Assembly: GCA_963971535.1 (NCBI GenBank)
Contig: OZ020589.1
Location: 78,702,036 to 78,766,035 of the forward strand
Direction: 5' to 3'
Length of the DNA stretch: 64,000 nucleotides
Source of the DNA: Notolepis coatsorum
Taxonomy: Eukaryota; Chordata; Actinopteri; Aulopiformes; Paralepididae
The translations under genes were made by a program, and so were the position numbers. Within the stretch, counting starts at the first letter, position 1, and every line of letters begins with the position of its first letter. Below the pieces are notes generated by a model that made no database searches, was not told where the DNA came from, and worked only from the letters and a program-made list of their open reading frames with translations. Below, piece after piece: positions 10,848-22,900 of the stretch.

Positions 10848-11850
10848 AAGGGCTAGCTGCACTCAAAAAGTGACTGAACCAGAATTGAAACCTCATGTGG
10901 GTGTAAAAGCTCACACAAACATATTCATATCATTGCCCAATTCATCATGTATACAGCACCCTCTCTGACTTCTAACTGTAAGAGAGTGGTGCAATGCTCG
11001 CAAACATTGACTGAACTGTGAATTCTTAAAATAGGTTGGCATTCCCCTTTAAAAGAGACAGAAGACAAGAGAGACAAGAGAGGAGGATGAAGAGAGACAG
11101 AAGAAACCAGATAATAGACCAGAGGAAGAGAGAGAGGCTTTTATCCCAGTGTGTGGGCTTCTAATCAGTAAAATGCATGACACAGCAGCCCACTATTCAG
11201 AACAGAGGTGGGGGGGGGCTGGCCTTGGCGGTCTGCCAGGTGGGCAGATGCTGCATTGGGCCAGAGAGACAAAGGGACAAGGCCAGCGAGGCGAGGGAGC
11301 TGTGCACGCGTGTGTGTATGTGTTGGAGGTGGCGGGGGGAGGGGCGCACTGCAGTACTGATTCCATGACACTATGACATCATCAACCCCCCCCCCCCAGG
11401 TCAGCCACCCTCTCTGTGGGATGTCTTGTTGGGTCTCACTAACGCAGAGTGTGTATGTGTGTGTTTCTGTGACCGCACTTGTGTTAACATACTAGAGTGG
11501 TTTTGAGTTCTGGACATAGGCATTGAAGACTTCTTTTGAGGGGAAAGACGGGACATGTTGGGGTTTCAGTGTTAATTTGAGGGGTTAGAGGTTAAATGCT
11601 TATTTTACTTAGTTCAAGAGTAGAGTAAGGGTTGAGATTATGTATCATTTAGGATTCTAGTCGAGAGAAGGTCCTCTCAGGTATAGTAATACAAAGCGTG
11701 TGTGTAAGCGTATGATAGAGGGACAATATGAACATCAAACGGTGAACACGTGACATTTAACCACCAAGTACCTTATCTAAATATATCCAAAGATCAACAT
11801 GTCGCTTGTGTGTGATGACAATACACCCCCATTTCCAATACAAACAACAG
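10848..11850. other. Intronic sequence with simple-sequence patches
   Basis: No gene recognised. There is a GAGA-rich patch (11055-11140), short G runs near 11210 and 11335, and a C run near 11387. Small frames here are not supported by any domain. Confidence 0.45.
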
Positions 11851-12666
11851 TTAACCCTTTCTCTGCCACGCTTATATCCATCCTTGTAGCCAGTCTGCCA
11901 GCTCTATTTGTCTATGGAGATGTTCACCTACTTTGCAGGGCTATAACTTTTTTTAATTGTATTGCTAAATTGACATTACTATGGCCCATTCAACATCGAT
12001 TAGCTATCGTTCAGGGTGTAGGAACGTTTTACTTTTTCATTCACACATTCATACAAAAATACGGTCTAGAGTATAAATATGTTTTTATCGTTTTCTGCAG
12101 TATTTAATAGAACGTGAGTTATAGCCATTTATGCATATATTAGATCATCAAATGCAGTTTGATAGCGATTGACGCCAGATTAAAAATGTCAATTGTACAA
12201 GGTCCTAAACGTCATGACTCATCATCTGCTGGTGACCGGAGGGGGAGGGGGGGTTGTTTATAATGCAATGACCGACGTTAAATGAATCATGTAGTATGGG
12301 TGATATATTGATCATAGCAGTTTGTATGGATAATAATAATCAAAAACGCTGAAACTCACCGCAGCTTCCTTGTAGCGATGGGGGATGATACTGGAGCAAA
12401 AAGATCGCTATTATGGGATGTTGATCTAGGCGAACCATTTCCGGGTTGTATAATACTATATACGTCCAAATAATGTTGTTTATCGAGTTGAAGCGTTGGA
12501 GAGTTGAGCGGAGTCCTACAGCACCAGTCAATGATCCGTGGGTGAAATATGAATACCATGACAGAAATTTGAAATATTGATCTCAAAGACGCTGTAAAAC
12601 GTCATTGGCAGATTATGCATGGCGAGGAATGACGTCTTAACACGTCATTGGCGATTAAATGGTTAA
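11851..12666. mobile_element. piggyBac-type non-autonomous element (copy D)
   Basis: Bounded by TTAA at 11851-11854 and 12663-12666. The left end reads TTAACCCTTTCTCTGCCACG; the right end, reversed, TTAACCATTTAATCGCCAAT with a second subterminal CATTGGCAGATTATGC-like unit. No transposase frame is present. The right TTAA overlaps the target duplication of the L1 that follows, so the L1 landed at the very edge of this element. Confidence 0.7.
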
Positions 12667-12786
12667 TAGGGTCCCCTCTAGACTTCCGGTATGAGAGCAG
12701 ACGGGTAACACACGTGCGAAAGAGCTCCTGGTCAAATGAGTGAAAAAACGGATAAAAAAAGACCCGAAAAGTAATTAAAAAGGAAA

Positions 12787-13875
12787 ATGCTCACGAGAAG
12801 TAAGGAAGAGACAACGATTGTGAAGGAAATAGAAATGGAGAACATACGAGAAGGAGAGAATCCGAAGAAACAGAATCCCCGGAGCGAAGCCGAGAAAAGC
12901 CAGACGAAAGAAGGGGGAGGTACCGCTGAGGCAGACACGGTAATGCCAGGATGGGCCGTGAACATGCAGGCCGGGATACTGGAGAACATAACAGCAGCGA
13001 TAAAACTGAACACGGACACGATAAGGAATGATATTGGGAAGCTACGGGAGGAATTGAGGAAGGAACAGGAGGACTTCAGAGGGGAAATGAATACAGAAAT
13101 CAAAATGGTGGAGGAGAAGATGGCGGAACAGAACAGAAACGTGACCGAGTTACAGACTAGGACGGCTCACGCGGAGGAATGGAACACGGAGATACACGAG
13201 GTATTAACATGTGTGATTCAGAAACAAGAACAGATGGAGACAAAGATGTCGGACATGGAGGGGAGGTCACGGAGAAATAACATCAGAATATGGGGACTGA
13301 AAGAAGGAGTCGAAGGGGAATCGGTGACCCTATATGTGGAAAAACTTATCAAAGAACAAATGAAGGAAACGGGACTGGAAAAAATGGAGATACAGAGAGC
13401 CCACAGGGCGTTGGCTCCGAGACCACAACCGGACAGACCTCCGAGGGCGGTGATTATTAACTTTCTGAGATTCGAGGTTAAGGAATTGGTACTCAGAACC
13501 GCATGGACCAAGAAGATTGAAATCGAAGGGAAAAGACTATCATTTGATCACGACTACTCGACAGCGGTAGCGATAACACGCAGGTCCTACGCGGGACTGA
13601 AGAAAACCCTGAAAGAAAACGGAATGAGATTCCAGTCACCCATGACCTCGCTAAGGATTCACTGGGGGGAAGGAGCGGCGATGTACGCGACGGCACGAGA
13701 AGCGGAGCGAGAGATGAGACGGCGAGGGATGAGGATGGCGGAGGACGGAGAAGGAAGGAGGCGGGAGGAACAGACGCGGAGCCTGCAACAGAGATTGGAA
13801 GGAGCCCGCAGATGGATCAGAGTGGAAGACCGAAACCGGAGGGAGGAGAGAGGAGAAGGCGGAGGTGAAACGTGA
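12787..13875 (+). CDS. L1-1 ORF1 protein (RNA-binding nucleic-acid chaperone)
   Basis: This 362-residue frame is uninterrupted. Residues 1-45 are charged and disordered. A helical, coiled-coil-prone stretch follows (about 60-160, many heptads with E/K/Q, including LREELRKEQEDFRGEMN and a later TELQTRTAHAEE). The RRM-like core starts with EGRSRRNNIRIWGLKEGVEG, the ORF1p signature in vertebrate L1s, and the C-terminal domain includes RAHRALAPRPQPDRPPRAVI and LRFEVKELVL. The tail is highly basic/acidic. In L1s this protein forms trimers that bind the element RNA in cis. The start at 12787 is the first ATG after the short leader. Confidence 0.9.
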   Translation: MLTRSKEETTIVKEIEMENIREGENPKKQNPRSEAEKSQTKEGGGTAEADTVMPGWAVNMQAGILENITAAIKLNTDTIRNDIGKLREELRKEQEDFRGEMNTEIKMVEEKMAEQNRNVTELQTRTAHAEEWNTEIHEVLTCVIQKQEQMETKMSDMEGRSRRNNIRIWGLKEGVEGESVTLYVEKLIKEQMKETGLEKMEIQRAHRALAPRPQPDRPPRAVIINFLRFEVKELVLRTAWTKKIEIEGKRLSFDHDYSTAVAITRRSYAGLKKTLKENGMRFQSPMTSLRIHWGEGAAMYATAREAEREMRRRGMRMAEDGEGRRREEQTRSLQQRLEGARRWIRVEDRNRREERGEGGGET

Positions 13876-14672
13876 CGGAGCGAGGACGGAGACGGATGAG
13901 GAGGCGGGAGGAGACGAACGGATGAGTACACGCACAAGAGATTGAAAAAACTATTCAAATAGAGACAAAGTATAGAAACTGAAATAACATATGCATAAGC
14001 ACACATTCCCAGGTAGAGGCAGGATATAGAAATGAACGTAACGTATACATGGACACATAATACACAAGCTGACGGAGGAAATAAATGGAAATATAACTAG
14101 GTTTGATAGGCGAGACACAGACCATACTGAAACAGATACATAGAAACACGCTGGGAGTAACACAGTTGGGAGGGATTAAGGGGATAAATGGACATCACAT
14201 AGAAAATAGAGGAGAGGAAAAGAAAATAATAAGTGATACACGGGAGACACCGCACACGGATATGGGAGGAAGGAGGGACAATGAAACATATGAGTCACAT
14301 TGAGAGGGAACAAGAAAAGAGGGTCTTTGATCAAAAGGAAGGACAGAGCGCTTTTTGACCAGGAGCTCGAAAGCAAAAAAAAAACAGTAAGAAAGCTGGA
14401 CAAATATGACGAGCGATTGGGGGCAAGGGTTTCAAACCCCCAAGCCGTCAGGAGGAGGCCCCTCGCTAGGAGGGCAATTACCCCTCACCCACCAGCAGGG
14501 GACAGGGGGGGACACAGGGACCCCCCGAACGCCTTGGGAGCACTTTATGTAAAGTTTATGTTTTTTATTTATGTTAATCATTATATGTATTCGGTGAAGA
14601 GAGCGGAGGCTCCAACCAGAGGGGGGAATGAGTGTGACATGGGGGGGACTGACAGACGAAAGAAGAAGAAAG
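13876..14672 (+). other. L1-1 inter-ORF spacer
   Basis: About 800 bp separate the ORF1 stop from the likely ORF2 start. It holds no frame with family resemblance and contains homopolymer runs of A, G and C. I see no clear internal ribosome-entry or promoter element, though an adenine-rich plus strand is typical of L1. Confidence 0.5.
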
Positions 14673-15836
14673 ATGACAAGGGTTAAAGGTATAAAAATGA
14701 TGTCGTTAAACGTTAATGGAATGAATAATGCGATAAAAAGGGGCAAAGTGATGTTGAAATGTAAAAAAAGTGAGATGGAAGTGATTTTTCTGCAGGAGAC
14801 ACATTTGGTAGCACAGGGTCATGAGAAACTGAAGAGATTTGGATATGAAAATGCATACTATAGTTCCTTTGAACAAAACCCGAGGAGAGGAGTAATCACG
14901 TTAATCAAAAACACAGTCAAATTTGAATTGATCAAGGAAGTAAGAGACAAGGAGGGAAGGTTTGTTTTGGTGAAGGGGAAAATGGAGGGCCAAATGGTTA
15001 CGTTAGTAAATGTTTATGCACCCCCAGAGAGTGAGAGGGATTTATATGAGACCATTTTTGACATGATAGTGATGGAACTAGAAGGGATATTGATATGTAC
15101 GGGAGATTTTAACGTAGTACTGAATCACGACCTAGACACCACGAGTACTAGAAAAGGACGGGCGCCCATCAGTAGATATATGAATATTCAGATGACGGAA
15201 ATGGGAATTACAGACGTTTGGAGGGAGATGCACGCCATGGACAGGGAATACACACATTACTCACACCCACACGTGACGTATGCGAGAATAGACTACTTTT
15301 TGATGACGACGGGGGACAGTTACAGGGCACGGGAGAGCAGTATAGGAGTGGCGGACATATCGGATCACAGTGCCATATATCTGACAGTAGATCTAGAAGG
15401 GAGACGGAGGAACACGATTTGGAGACTAAATGTAGGAATATTAAATAACAAAGGGGTGGTGAGTCAGATCAAGGAGGAGATAGCCAGATATAAGGAAGAA
15501 AATGACAACGGGGCGGTAGACCCGAACATTCTATGGGACACACTGAAGGTAGTGATAAGGGGGAAATTGATGGAAAAAACAGCAATGCTGAAGAAGGCCA
15601 GAACGGAGACATATCACAATCTGATAGGGAAGCTAAAGAAGCTAGAGGGGAGACACCAGATATCAAAAGAACAGGAAACGCTCGGAGAAATCAAAGAAGT
15701 AAAGGCCAGGATAAATAGGGAATTATTGACGGAAATAGAAAAGAAAGCGAGGTTCATGAAACAAACGTACTATGAAGGGGGACCAAAAGCGACCAGACTG
15801 CTGGGGCTAGGAGAATTAGAACGCAACAGAAGTTGA
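14673..15836 (+). pseudogene. L1-1 ORF2, endonuclease part (before frameshift)
   Basis: The probable start is the ATG at 14673 (MTRVKGIKMMSLNVNGMNNA), as L1 ORF2s open with this SLNVNG motif. The frame is open further up to 14628 without resemblance. APE-type endonuclease motifs follow in order: IFLQETHL, RRGVITLIK, TLVNVYAPP, ICTGDFNVVLNHDLD, YARIDYFLM and ISDHSAIYLTV, including the catalytic Asp/Asn and His positions of the family. The frame runs off at 15836 after LLGLGELERNRS, and the downstream RT part continues in another frame, so one small indel around 15825-15835 breaks ORF2. Confidence 0.9.
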
Positions 15837-17779
15837 ACACGATACACACAATAAGGGATACAAAGACTAATGAAATATTGAGGGACCCAGCTGAAATAGA
15901 GAGGACATTTAGAGAATACTATGAGAAATTATACACACAGCCAAAAGCAGCGGGAGAAGAGGAAATAGAAACATATCTGGAGAAGCTAGAGTTACCATCG
16001 ATAGGGAAAGAACAGAATGAAGAGTTAAATAAAATAATTACGGAACAAGAACTGGAAGATGCAATTAGTAGAGCTAAAAACAACAAGTCTCCGGGGAGCG
16101 ACGGATTCCCATCGGAATTCTACAAGACATTTAGAACTGAATTAGCACCCATGTTAGGGGCGGCGTTCAGACACACGATGGAAGAGGGGAAAATGCCCCC
16201 CTCGTGGAAGGAAGCCATAATCACCACGATACCGAAGGAAGGGAAGGATAGGGAATTATGTAGTAGTTTCAGACCTGTGTCCATACTCAACGTAGATTAC
16301 AAGATGTATACATCGATAATATCAAAAAGATTTGAGACGTTTATGCCAGACATTATAGATGAAGATCAAACTGGATTTATTAAAGGGAGACAGACACAGG
16401 ACAACGTGAGAAAGACATTACACATAGTAGAGGAGATACAAAAACAAGGGGGTAGCGCGGTACTGATTAGCCTAGATGCAGAAAAAGCATTCGACAGTGA
16501 GAGCTGGAAATTTTTATATAAAACATTGATGAGGTTCGGACTGAACGGGAGGGCGATGAAGATGATCAAGGCGCTATATCAAGAGCCGACAGCGAGGGTT
16601 AAGGTGAATGGCAGCTTGACGGATAGAATCAGATTAGAGAGGGCTACCAGACAGGGATGTTGTCTCTCACCGACGCTCTTCGCCGTTTTCATAGAACCAC
16701 TGGCACAACTGATCAGGCAGACCGAGGACATCAAGGGAGTAAGGATAAAGGGAACGGAATATAAACTAGGCTTATTTGCAGACGACGTGATAGTATACAT
16801 GAGGCAACCAGAAAAGAGCTTCCCGGCACTGATGGATCTACTGAAGGAATATGGTCACTACTCAGGATACAAACTAAACGTGACAAAGACACAGACCTTA
16901 GCATGGAACTACTCTCCAACGACGGAAATTAGAGAACAGTACGGGATAAGATGGGACATGGACAAGATTAAATACTTAGGGGTGAACATCACGAGAGGGG
17001 TGGAGAAACTGTTTGAGGCGAATTATACACAGATAAATCAGAACATCAAGAGAGACCTAGAGAGATGGACAGTAATGCCCTTGGACTTCAATTCAAGAAT
17101 AGAGGTCATTAAAATGAACATACTATCAAAGTTACTGTACCTATTCCAGTCACTACCGATACAAATACCACAGAATCAATTCAGGGAGTGGGACAGACTG
17201 ATATCGAGGTTCATATGGGCGGGGAGAAGACCACGGGTCAGATATAAAACACTACAACTACCAAAGGAAGAGGGAGGGATGGCAGTACCCAGCCTACAAG
17301 ATTATTACTATGCAGCACAACTGAGAGCAGTGACGTGCTGGTGTAACGACAGATATGAGGCAAGATGGAAAGACATTGAAAAAGAAGGGGAGGGATACAA
17401 GGTACAAGCTCTGGTGGGGGATAGGGAACTATTTAAAGAAAAAGAGGGACTATTAGATCCAATCACCAAATACACCTTGACCATATGGAACAGAGTAGTA
17501 AAAACACACAAATTGGAGAAGCAGTCAGGGGTCCTGAGATGGGTAGCACATGACAAGAGATTCAAACCAGGGAGGTTAGACCATGGATTCAGAAGGTGGG
17601 AGAGGGGGGGGGGGGCAACAGCAATATGCAAAATGATAGAGAAGGGAGAAATGCAGACACTACAAAAATTAAAGGAGAAATTTGGACTAGAAAACAGGGA
17701 CCACTTCAGATATCTACAGGTTAGAGACTACTACAACAAAGAAATAAGGGGGCCAAAGACGAGGAACAGAATGGAATAA
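15833..17779 (+). pseudogene. L1-1 ORF2, reverse-transcriptase part (between two frameshifts)
   Basis: The L1 reverse transcriptase, which copies the RNA at the nicked target. Visible motifs in order are SPGSDGFPSEFYK, FRPVSILNVDYKMYTSII, DQTGFIKGRQTQDNVRKTL, LISLDAEKAFDSESWKFL, ARVKVNGSLTDRI, TRQGCCLSPTLFAVFIEPLA and the catalytic FADD in GLFADDVIVYM. Downstream are INRDLERW-like and KYLGVNITRG segments and PLDFNSRIEVIKMNILSKLL, the normal L1 thumb/post-RT region. A poly-G run near 17607-17616 is inside the frame. It ends at 17779, and the next segment is in another frame. The FDSESW reading, where most L1s have FDRVSW, suggests decay. Confidence 0.9.
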
Positions 17780-17784
17780 TAAAG

Positions 17785-18438
17785 ATGATAGTATGGGCAT
17801 ACGAAGGGGGGCAAGGAAGAGTAATATCAGCAATATACCGGGCTATAATGACCAGCAAGGGACACACGACCGATTACATAAGGGAGAAATGGGAGAGAGA
17901 GCTAGAGATAGAAATAACAGGGAAGGAATGGGGGAACATATGCGAGGTACAACATTCAACAACAGGATCGAGAATATGGAAAGAATTTGGATGGAAAAAC
18001 ATAATCAGATTCTTTATAACCCCAGAGCTGAAGGGAAAATATGCACCAACACAAAAAGCATGCTGGAGGATGTGTGGGAAGGAGGGGGCAAATCACACGC
18101 ACATATTCTGGGGATGTCAGAAGCTGAAGGGGTATTGGGAGGAGATAGGGGAAGCAATGATCAGAATATTAGGATACGGGATACCACAAACAGGACTGGT
18201 GCTTTACTTAGGAGACCTGACACACGAGGGAATACAAGGGGGGGACAAATATTTAATAAAGATAATGTTGATAGCGGCCAGAAAAGCAATAACGAGACTG
18301 TGGTATAAGGAAGACCCACCGACAATAGCAAAATGGGTAGGAATAGTGGAAGAAATACAGGATATGGAAAGGATAACACACATGCTGAGGTTACAGGAAG
18401 AGAAATTTGGGGAAAGATGGGGAAAGTGGGAGGATTAT
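17785..18438 (+). pseudogene. L1-1 ORF2, C-terminal cysteine region, cut by BEL/Pao insertion
   Basis: This frame carries the L1 C-terminal zinc-knuckle-like motif: CWRMCGKEGANHTHIFWGC, with spacing C-x3-C-x7-H-x4-C, then WEEIGEAMIRILGY. It ends with KWEDY at 18438, exactly where the BEL/Pao LTR begins. The last codons of the ORF reappear at 26941-27003 beyond the insertion, with the 5-bp duplication ATTAT at 18434-18438 and 26936-26940. Confidence 0.88.
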
Positions 18439-19829
18439 TGTAACTGAGGGGTACAATTCCCTGACTGTATTGTTAGATATGGTATTTAATACCACTACCT
18501 CTTGTACTTTAACTTCTGGCCATCCAGTACATGATATAAGTATGATGAACACTTTCCCACCTGATGAAACGAATCCACACAAATGTACAAATCGAAGGTT
18601 TAATATAGCAAAAGGTATATACAACGTTCACTTGTTTACACTTATGATTTGAAATATGCACTTGTATGGCAAATGAGTATTCGTAGGTAAATCAACATTG
18701 AATGTCCAATCTCTGGTTACGCAGGGAGTAAGTATACAACCTGGATATTTAGGAAACTATAGCGATGGTACTTAAATGATTATAGCTGGATACACTAAGG
18801 GGGGGGGGTGTCCCGCTGGTTGTAAGACAGTAGGAGGGGGGGGTTAGAGAAGCCGCTGGCGGTATCCCATCTGGCCGACGGTTTCTTGGGAGAATTCAAA
18901 GTCTTGAACACGGTGCCCACAGAACCTCGGTCCGCAGACGAATACAGCTGGACCCTCTGGTGGACGGTAGCTGCCGGTCCACAACGGAGAGACGTGAGGC
19001 GACCTCACTGGTGTAGAGCGGCGTCTCACCTGGAGTCCTCTCCGGGGGGTAGTTCCAACACTCCGCAGTGTTGGCCTTTATCCATGGAATAATCAAAGCA
19101 CCCAAAGCATAATCCAAGCCGTGGAAGGCTCGCCGTCGTCCGGGTAGAGTAATCCAATATACAGGTCCAGTCGCCCTGGCCCGGAGCTCCTCGGATGCAA
19201 GCACCACTAGGGGTCTGCCCAGCCTGGTTAAGCGTCCAGATAACGTCAGGAACGATGGGGGTACTGATAACTTTAGAACTCTAACCGAACGATGCACCAT
19301 ACATAAATAGACTATTATTAGCTTAATAGAATACGTCCAACTCGACGGTATAGTGCCAAACTATGACTATTCAACTATTAATCTACACGATATCTCAATG
19401 CCTATTCTGAGGCCAAGTAGGCCTTACTACACCACACGTGCGTCGTGGGGAGGCTTCGCGTCTGTCACTCTGTTGGAGGGTAAAGAACTGGACTAAAGAA
19501 AGTTCTACTTTACTTGCGCCATATATATATGCGCTATGAACAAATAGTACCATTCGTATTTCGCCCGACATATTCCTGCGCGGAACCGGGGCTTGCCACG
19601 ACATGTTGGGCGGCACGATTGAACTTGGACCTAGGGGTATGGCAACCTGGCGCCAGGTTCTCGTCCAATGGTAGAATGAAACTATTATGGGCTGTTTAGT
19701 AGACTAAAGGGATATTCAGTGCATATTGTACAAGGAATATACAGGGGATATCAAACGATATACAAATACAATTAAATATATATATATAAATAAATATATA
19801 TATTCGGTTTAATCTGATCCTTCACAACA
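18439..19829 (-). repeat. BEL/Pao copy 1, 3' LTR
   Basis: 1391 bp, nearly identical to 25543-26935. On the minus strand it starts TGTTGTGAAGGATCAGATTA and ends CAGTTACA. It contains AT-rich TATA-like stretches near its minus-strand start (about 19770-19805) and at about 19522-19532 (CCATATATATATGCGC on the plus strand), either of which could be a promoter; I cannot choose. Confidence 0.94.
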
Positions 19830-19845
19830 GCCGCCCCCTAATTAG
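19830..19845 (-). promoter_or_regulatory. Purine-rich tract next to the 3' LTR, copy 1
   Basis: On the minus strand the bases just before the 3' LTR read TAGGGGGCGGC, which then meets TGTTGTG. A G-rich purine run in this place primes plus-strand DNA synthesis in LTR elements. The same sequence is at 41348-41363 in copy 2. Confidence 0.7.
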
Positions 19846-19922
19846 TCCCACCTAATTAGCTAAGCAGAGACAGATTAACCGCACTGTCTACCACTCAAGG
19901 TCCGCTGTAAGGGTCAGTCAAC

Positions 19923-22900
19923 TCACAAAGTCATGGGGTCATGGTCATCATCGATAGTATCTGGGAGTCGGGGCAGTTCTATGAGCCTCGCCACGGGACG
20001 TGTGTAAGTGCGCCCTTGGACGAGTACTTCAGCTGCTCGGACCTTGCCATCGGCACCGGTGATCACTTTGCTTACGCGGCCAGCCGGCCACATAGCTCTG
20101 GGTAGTGACTGGTCAATAATCATGACGACTGTTCCTTCTGTCAAATTGTCTCTCTCTTTTACCCACTTCTGGCGGGTCTGTAGAGACGGTAGGTAGTGGA
20201 GTAGGAAGCTGCTCCAAAACTTGTCAGCTAGTACTTGATTGTACCTCCACATTCTTCGGCCGTTCGCTTCTTCAGGCCTGTACATTGTCTGGGGTAGCGC
20301 GGGGTCCAGCCGCCCCATTAGGAGTGTGTTGGGGGTGACTGGGTCGACATCTGCTACATCACTGGAGACGTAACCGAGGGGCTTTGAGTTCAATACTCCC
20401 TCGATCTCCGTGACCTTGTGTCGGCTGTTCAAGACGATCGGGTACTTAGTATCATCCGGTAGATCGGGGGCTCTCCGCAGGCGACCACCCACTCTGATGA
20501 GATTATGGGCGTCACTCTCTGGTGCCAGGTGAATCAATCTGCTGTCTGATGGGACGGGGTTTCCTCCCTGTAGACAGTCTAGCTCATCGGGGAACGAGTC
20601 TCTCTGGGCTCGTTGTAGTAGAAGAAGTTCTACTTCTTCGTAGTCAGCTGCTGACATGTCAGTGGTGGACTGAATCTCTGGGTGGTGCCGCAGGAATGTT
20701 CTTTGCTGCGCACTCTCTAGGGTAATGCAGTCATCTATGTTGGGGTCTGTGGAGGCGACTGTGCTCAGTCCACAGAACATAGGTTTCTTGTTCTCAGCCT
20801 CCTCGTTACTTGCTTCCCGCGGGGTGGGCGTAGGCCACTCTCCTTCCGGGAGCTTGAGGAATTCTGGTCCGTCACTGTAGATGTTGCGACGGGTTAGGTC
20901 ATCCAGAGACATTCCCCGGGTGATGACGTCAGCTGGGTTGTGTTTGGTGTCCACATACCGCCAGCTCGCTGCTTCTGTTAACTCTTGAATCTCGGTGACT
21001 CTGACTCCCACGAAGACTTTGCATCTGCATGAATCAGACTTGATCCATGTGAGTACTGTCGTGGAATCTGACCACAAGATTGTTCTGTGCACCGGAATGG
21101 TGAGTTCACGTTGGATTAACGTGGCTAGATGCGCTCCTGCTAGGGCTGCGCAGAGCTCTAGACGTGGGATAGATTGTTGCTTACGTGGGGCTATTCTTGA
21201 GCGGGCCAGGATGAAAGCAGTGTGTATCTTTCCTCCCTTCTCTTGGGCACGCAAGTAGGCCACCGATCCGTAGGCTACTTCGGAGGCGTCGCTGAAGACG
21301 TGTAGATCAATCTCGCATGTCTCTGGCCTCACTGTTGATGGGAAGTAGCTGCGGCGTATATTGACGCCTGGGAGTGAGCGGAGTTCCGTCTCCCACTCTC
21401 TCCATGTTGAGGCAAGGTGTGCGGGTATTGGGTCGTCCCAGCCCTGGTCCTTGTCCCATAGTGCTCGTACAATCATCTTTGCCCTGGTGGTGTAAGGTAG
21501 AATACATCCCAACGGGTCATATTGTCTGGCGAGTGTTCTGTACACACTCCGTCTGGTGGTCGGTATCGCCGTCGACCTTCCCTGCTCTGGAGCCAAGGGT
21601 TTGTGTCTATAGTGGAGCGAGTCTGTTTTGAAGCGCCAGACTAGTCCTAGTGTCATTTCTTGGGCTTCTCCTGGGATTGTCGCCATCCAGGTCTCGCTGC
21701 TGGCAGCCTTGTCCGCGGGGGAGAGGCTGCGCAATACGTGCGGGTCACTGCTGGCCCACTGCCTGAGATCAAAGCCGCCTTTGATCAGGGAGGCGCGTAA
21801 CTTGATTAGGAGAGCCTCGGCTTCTTCTTGAGTCGAAACGCTTTGTAAACAGTTGTCCACGTAGAAACTGTTCTTCACACTGTGTTGGACCTCTTCATCT
21901 GCTGTTGGGTCCTCTGCGACGTGTTTCTGTAGTGCAAATGTAGCACAGCACGGGCTGCATGTGGTTCCGAAGGGGAGTACTTCCCACTGGTAGATGGCTG
22001 GGTTCTCATCTCCGATCCTCTCTCTCCATAGGAACCGCAGCAGAGGCTTGTCCTCCTCTACTAGTCTCACCTGCAAGAACATCCCTTTGATATCCCCGCT
22101 GATAGCCACCTTGTCCTGGCGGAAGCGCAGTAGCACGCCTAGTAGGGAGGGGCCGAGTGTGGGGCCGGGCAAGAGCTCTTTATTCAGATTTTGGGATCCG
22201 ATCTGGTAGCTGCAGTTAAACACAATGCGATCCTTGCCGTTGTGATGGACCTTGTGATGCGGCACGTACCATGATTCGGTCGTCTGATCGGCCTCTTTAA
22301 TGTCAATCTTTGTTACGTGTCCCGCTGTGATTAGCTTCTCAATCTCAGCGCGGTACACACTCTCTTGAGCGGGGTCTTTGGCTAGGCGCCGCTCCGTGTT
22401 CAATAGATAGCGCTCCGTGGCGTCTTTCTTTGCGTGAAAGGTGGGCATTCCCTCTCGCCTCAGGAGTGGAGTTGCGTATCTCATCACTCCGCCGACTGTG
22501 ACTCTCTTTGTCCCCTGCTCGAGTAGGTTGATGGCGTAAATGTCTTCTTTAGAACGAATATCTTTCTTTTCGTTCTTAAAGGGCATTGTCTCTAGTGTCC
22601 ATAGCCTCTCGACATGCTGTAGGAGAGTGGTGTCTTCTTCTGTCGTTCTGGAGTGGAGGCAGCTAGTGGCTGCTGTTCGGTTGAGAGATTTAGCGAGGGG
22701 GCCTTGTAGGGTCCACCCTAGGCGGGTCTCGACTGCTGCAGGACAGCCTCGGGGTCCTGTATGGACCCGGTCAATCGGGACTATGAGTTCTGCATGGTCG
22801 GAGCCTATCAGCAGGGTCGGGGTAGCGCCGTCTATGAGCGGGATAGGTAATTGGCGCAGGTGCACATATTTATCCATCAACTTGGTGACAGGGTAGGTGT

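Noticed and set aside
13651-14163. Reverse frames opposite L1-1 ORF1 and its spacer
   Set aside because: Shadows caused by the purine-rich plus strand of ORF1; no family resemblance.
18896-19300. 134-codon reverse frame in the BEL/Pao LTR (also at 26002-26406)
   Set aside because: It is open in both copy 1 LTRs but broken in copy 2, and resembles no known protein; LTR sequence read by chance.
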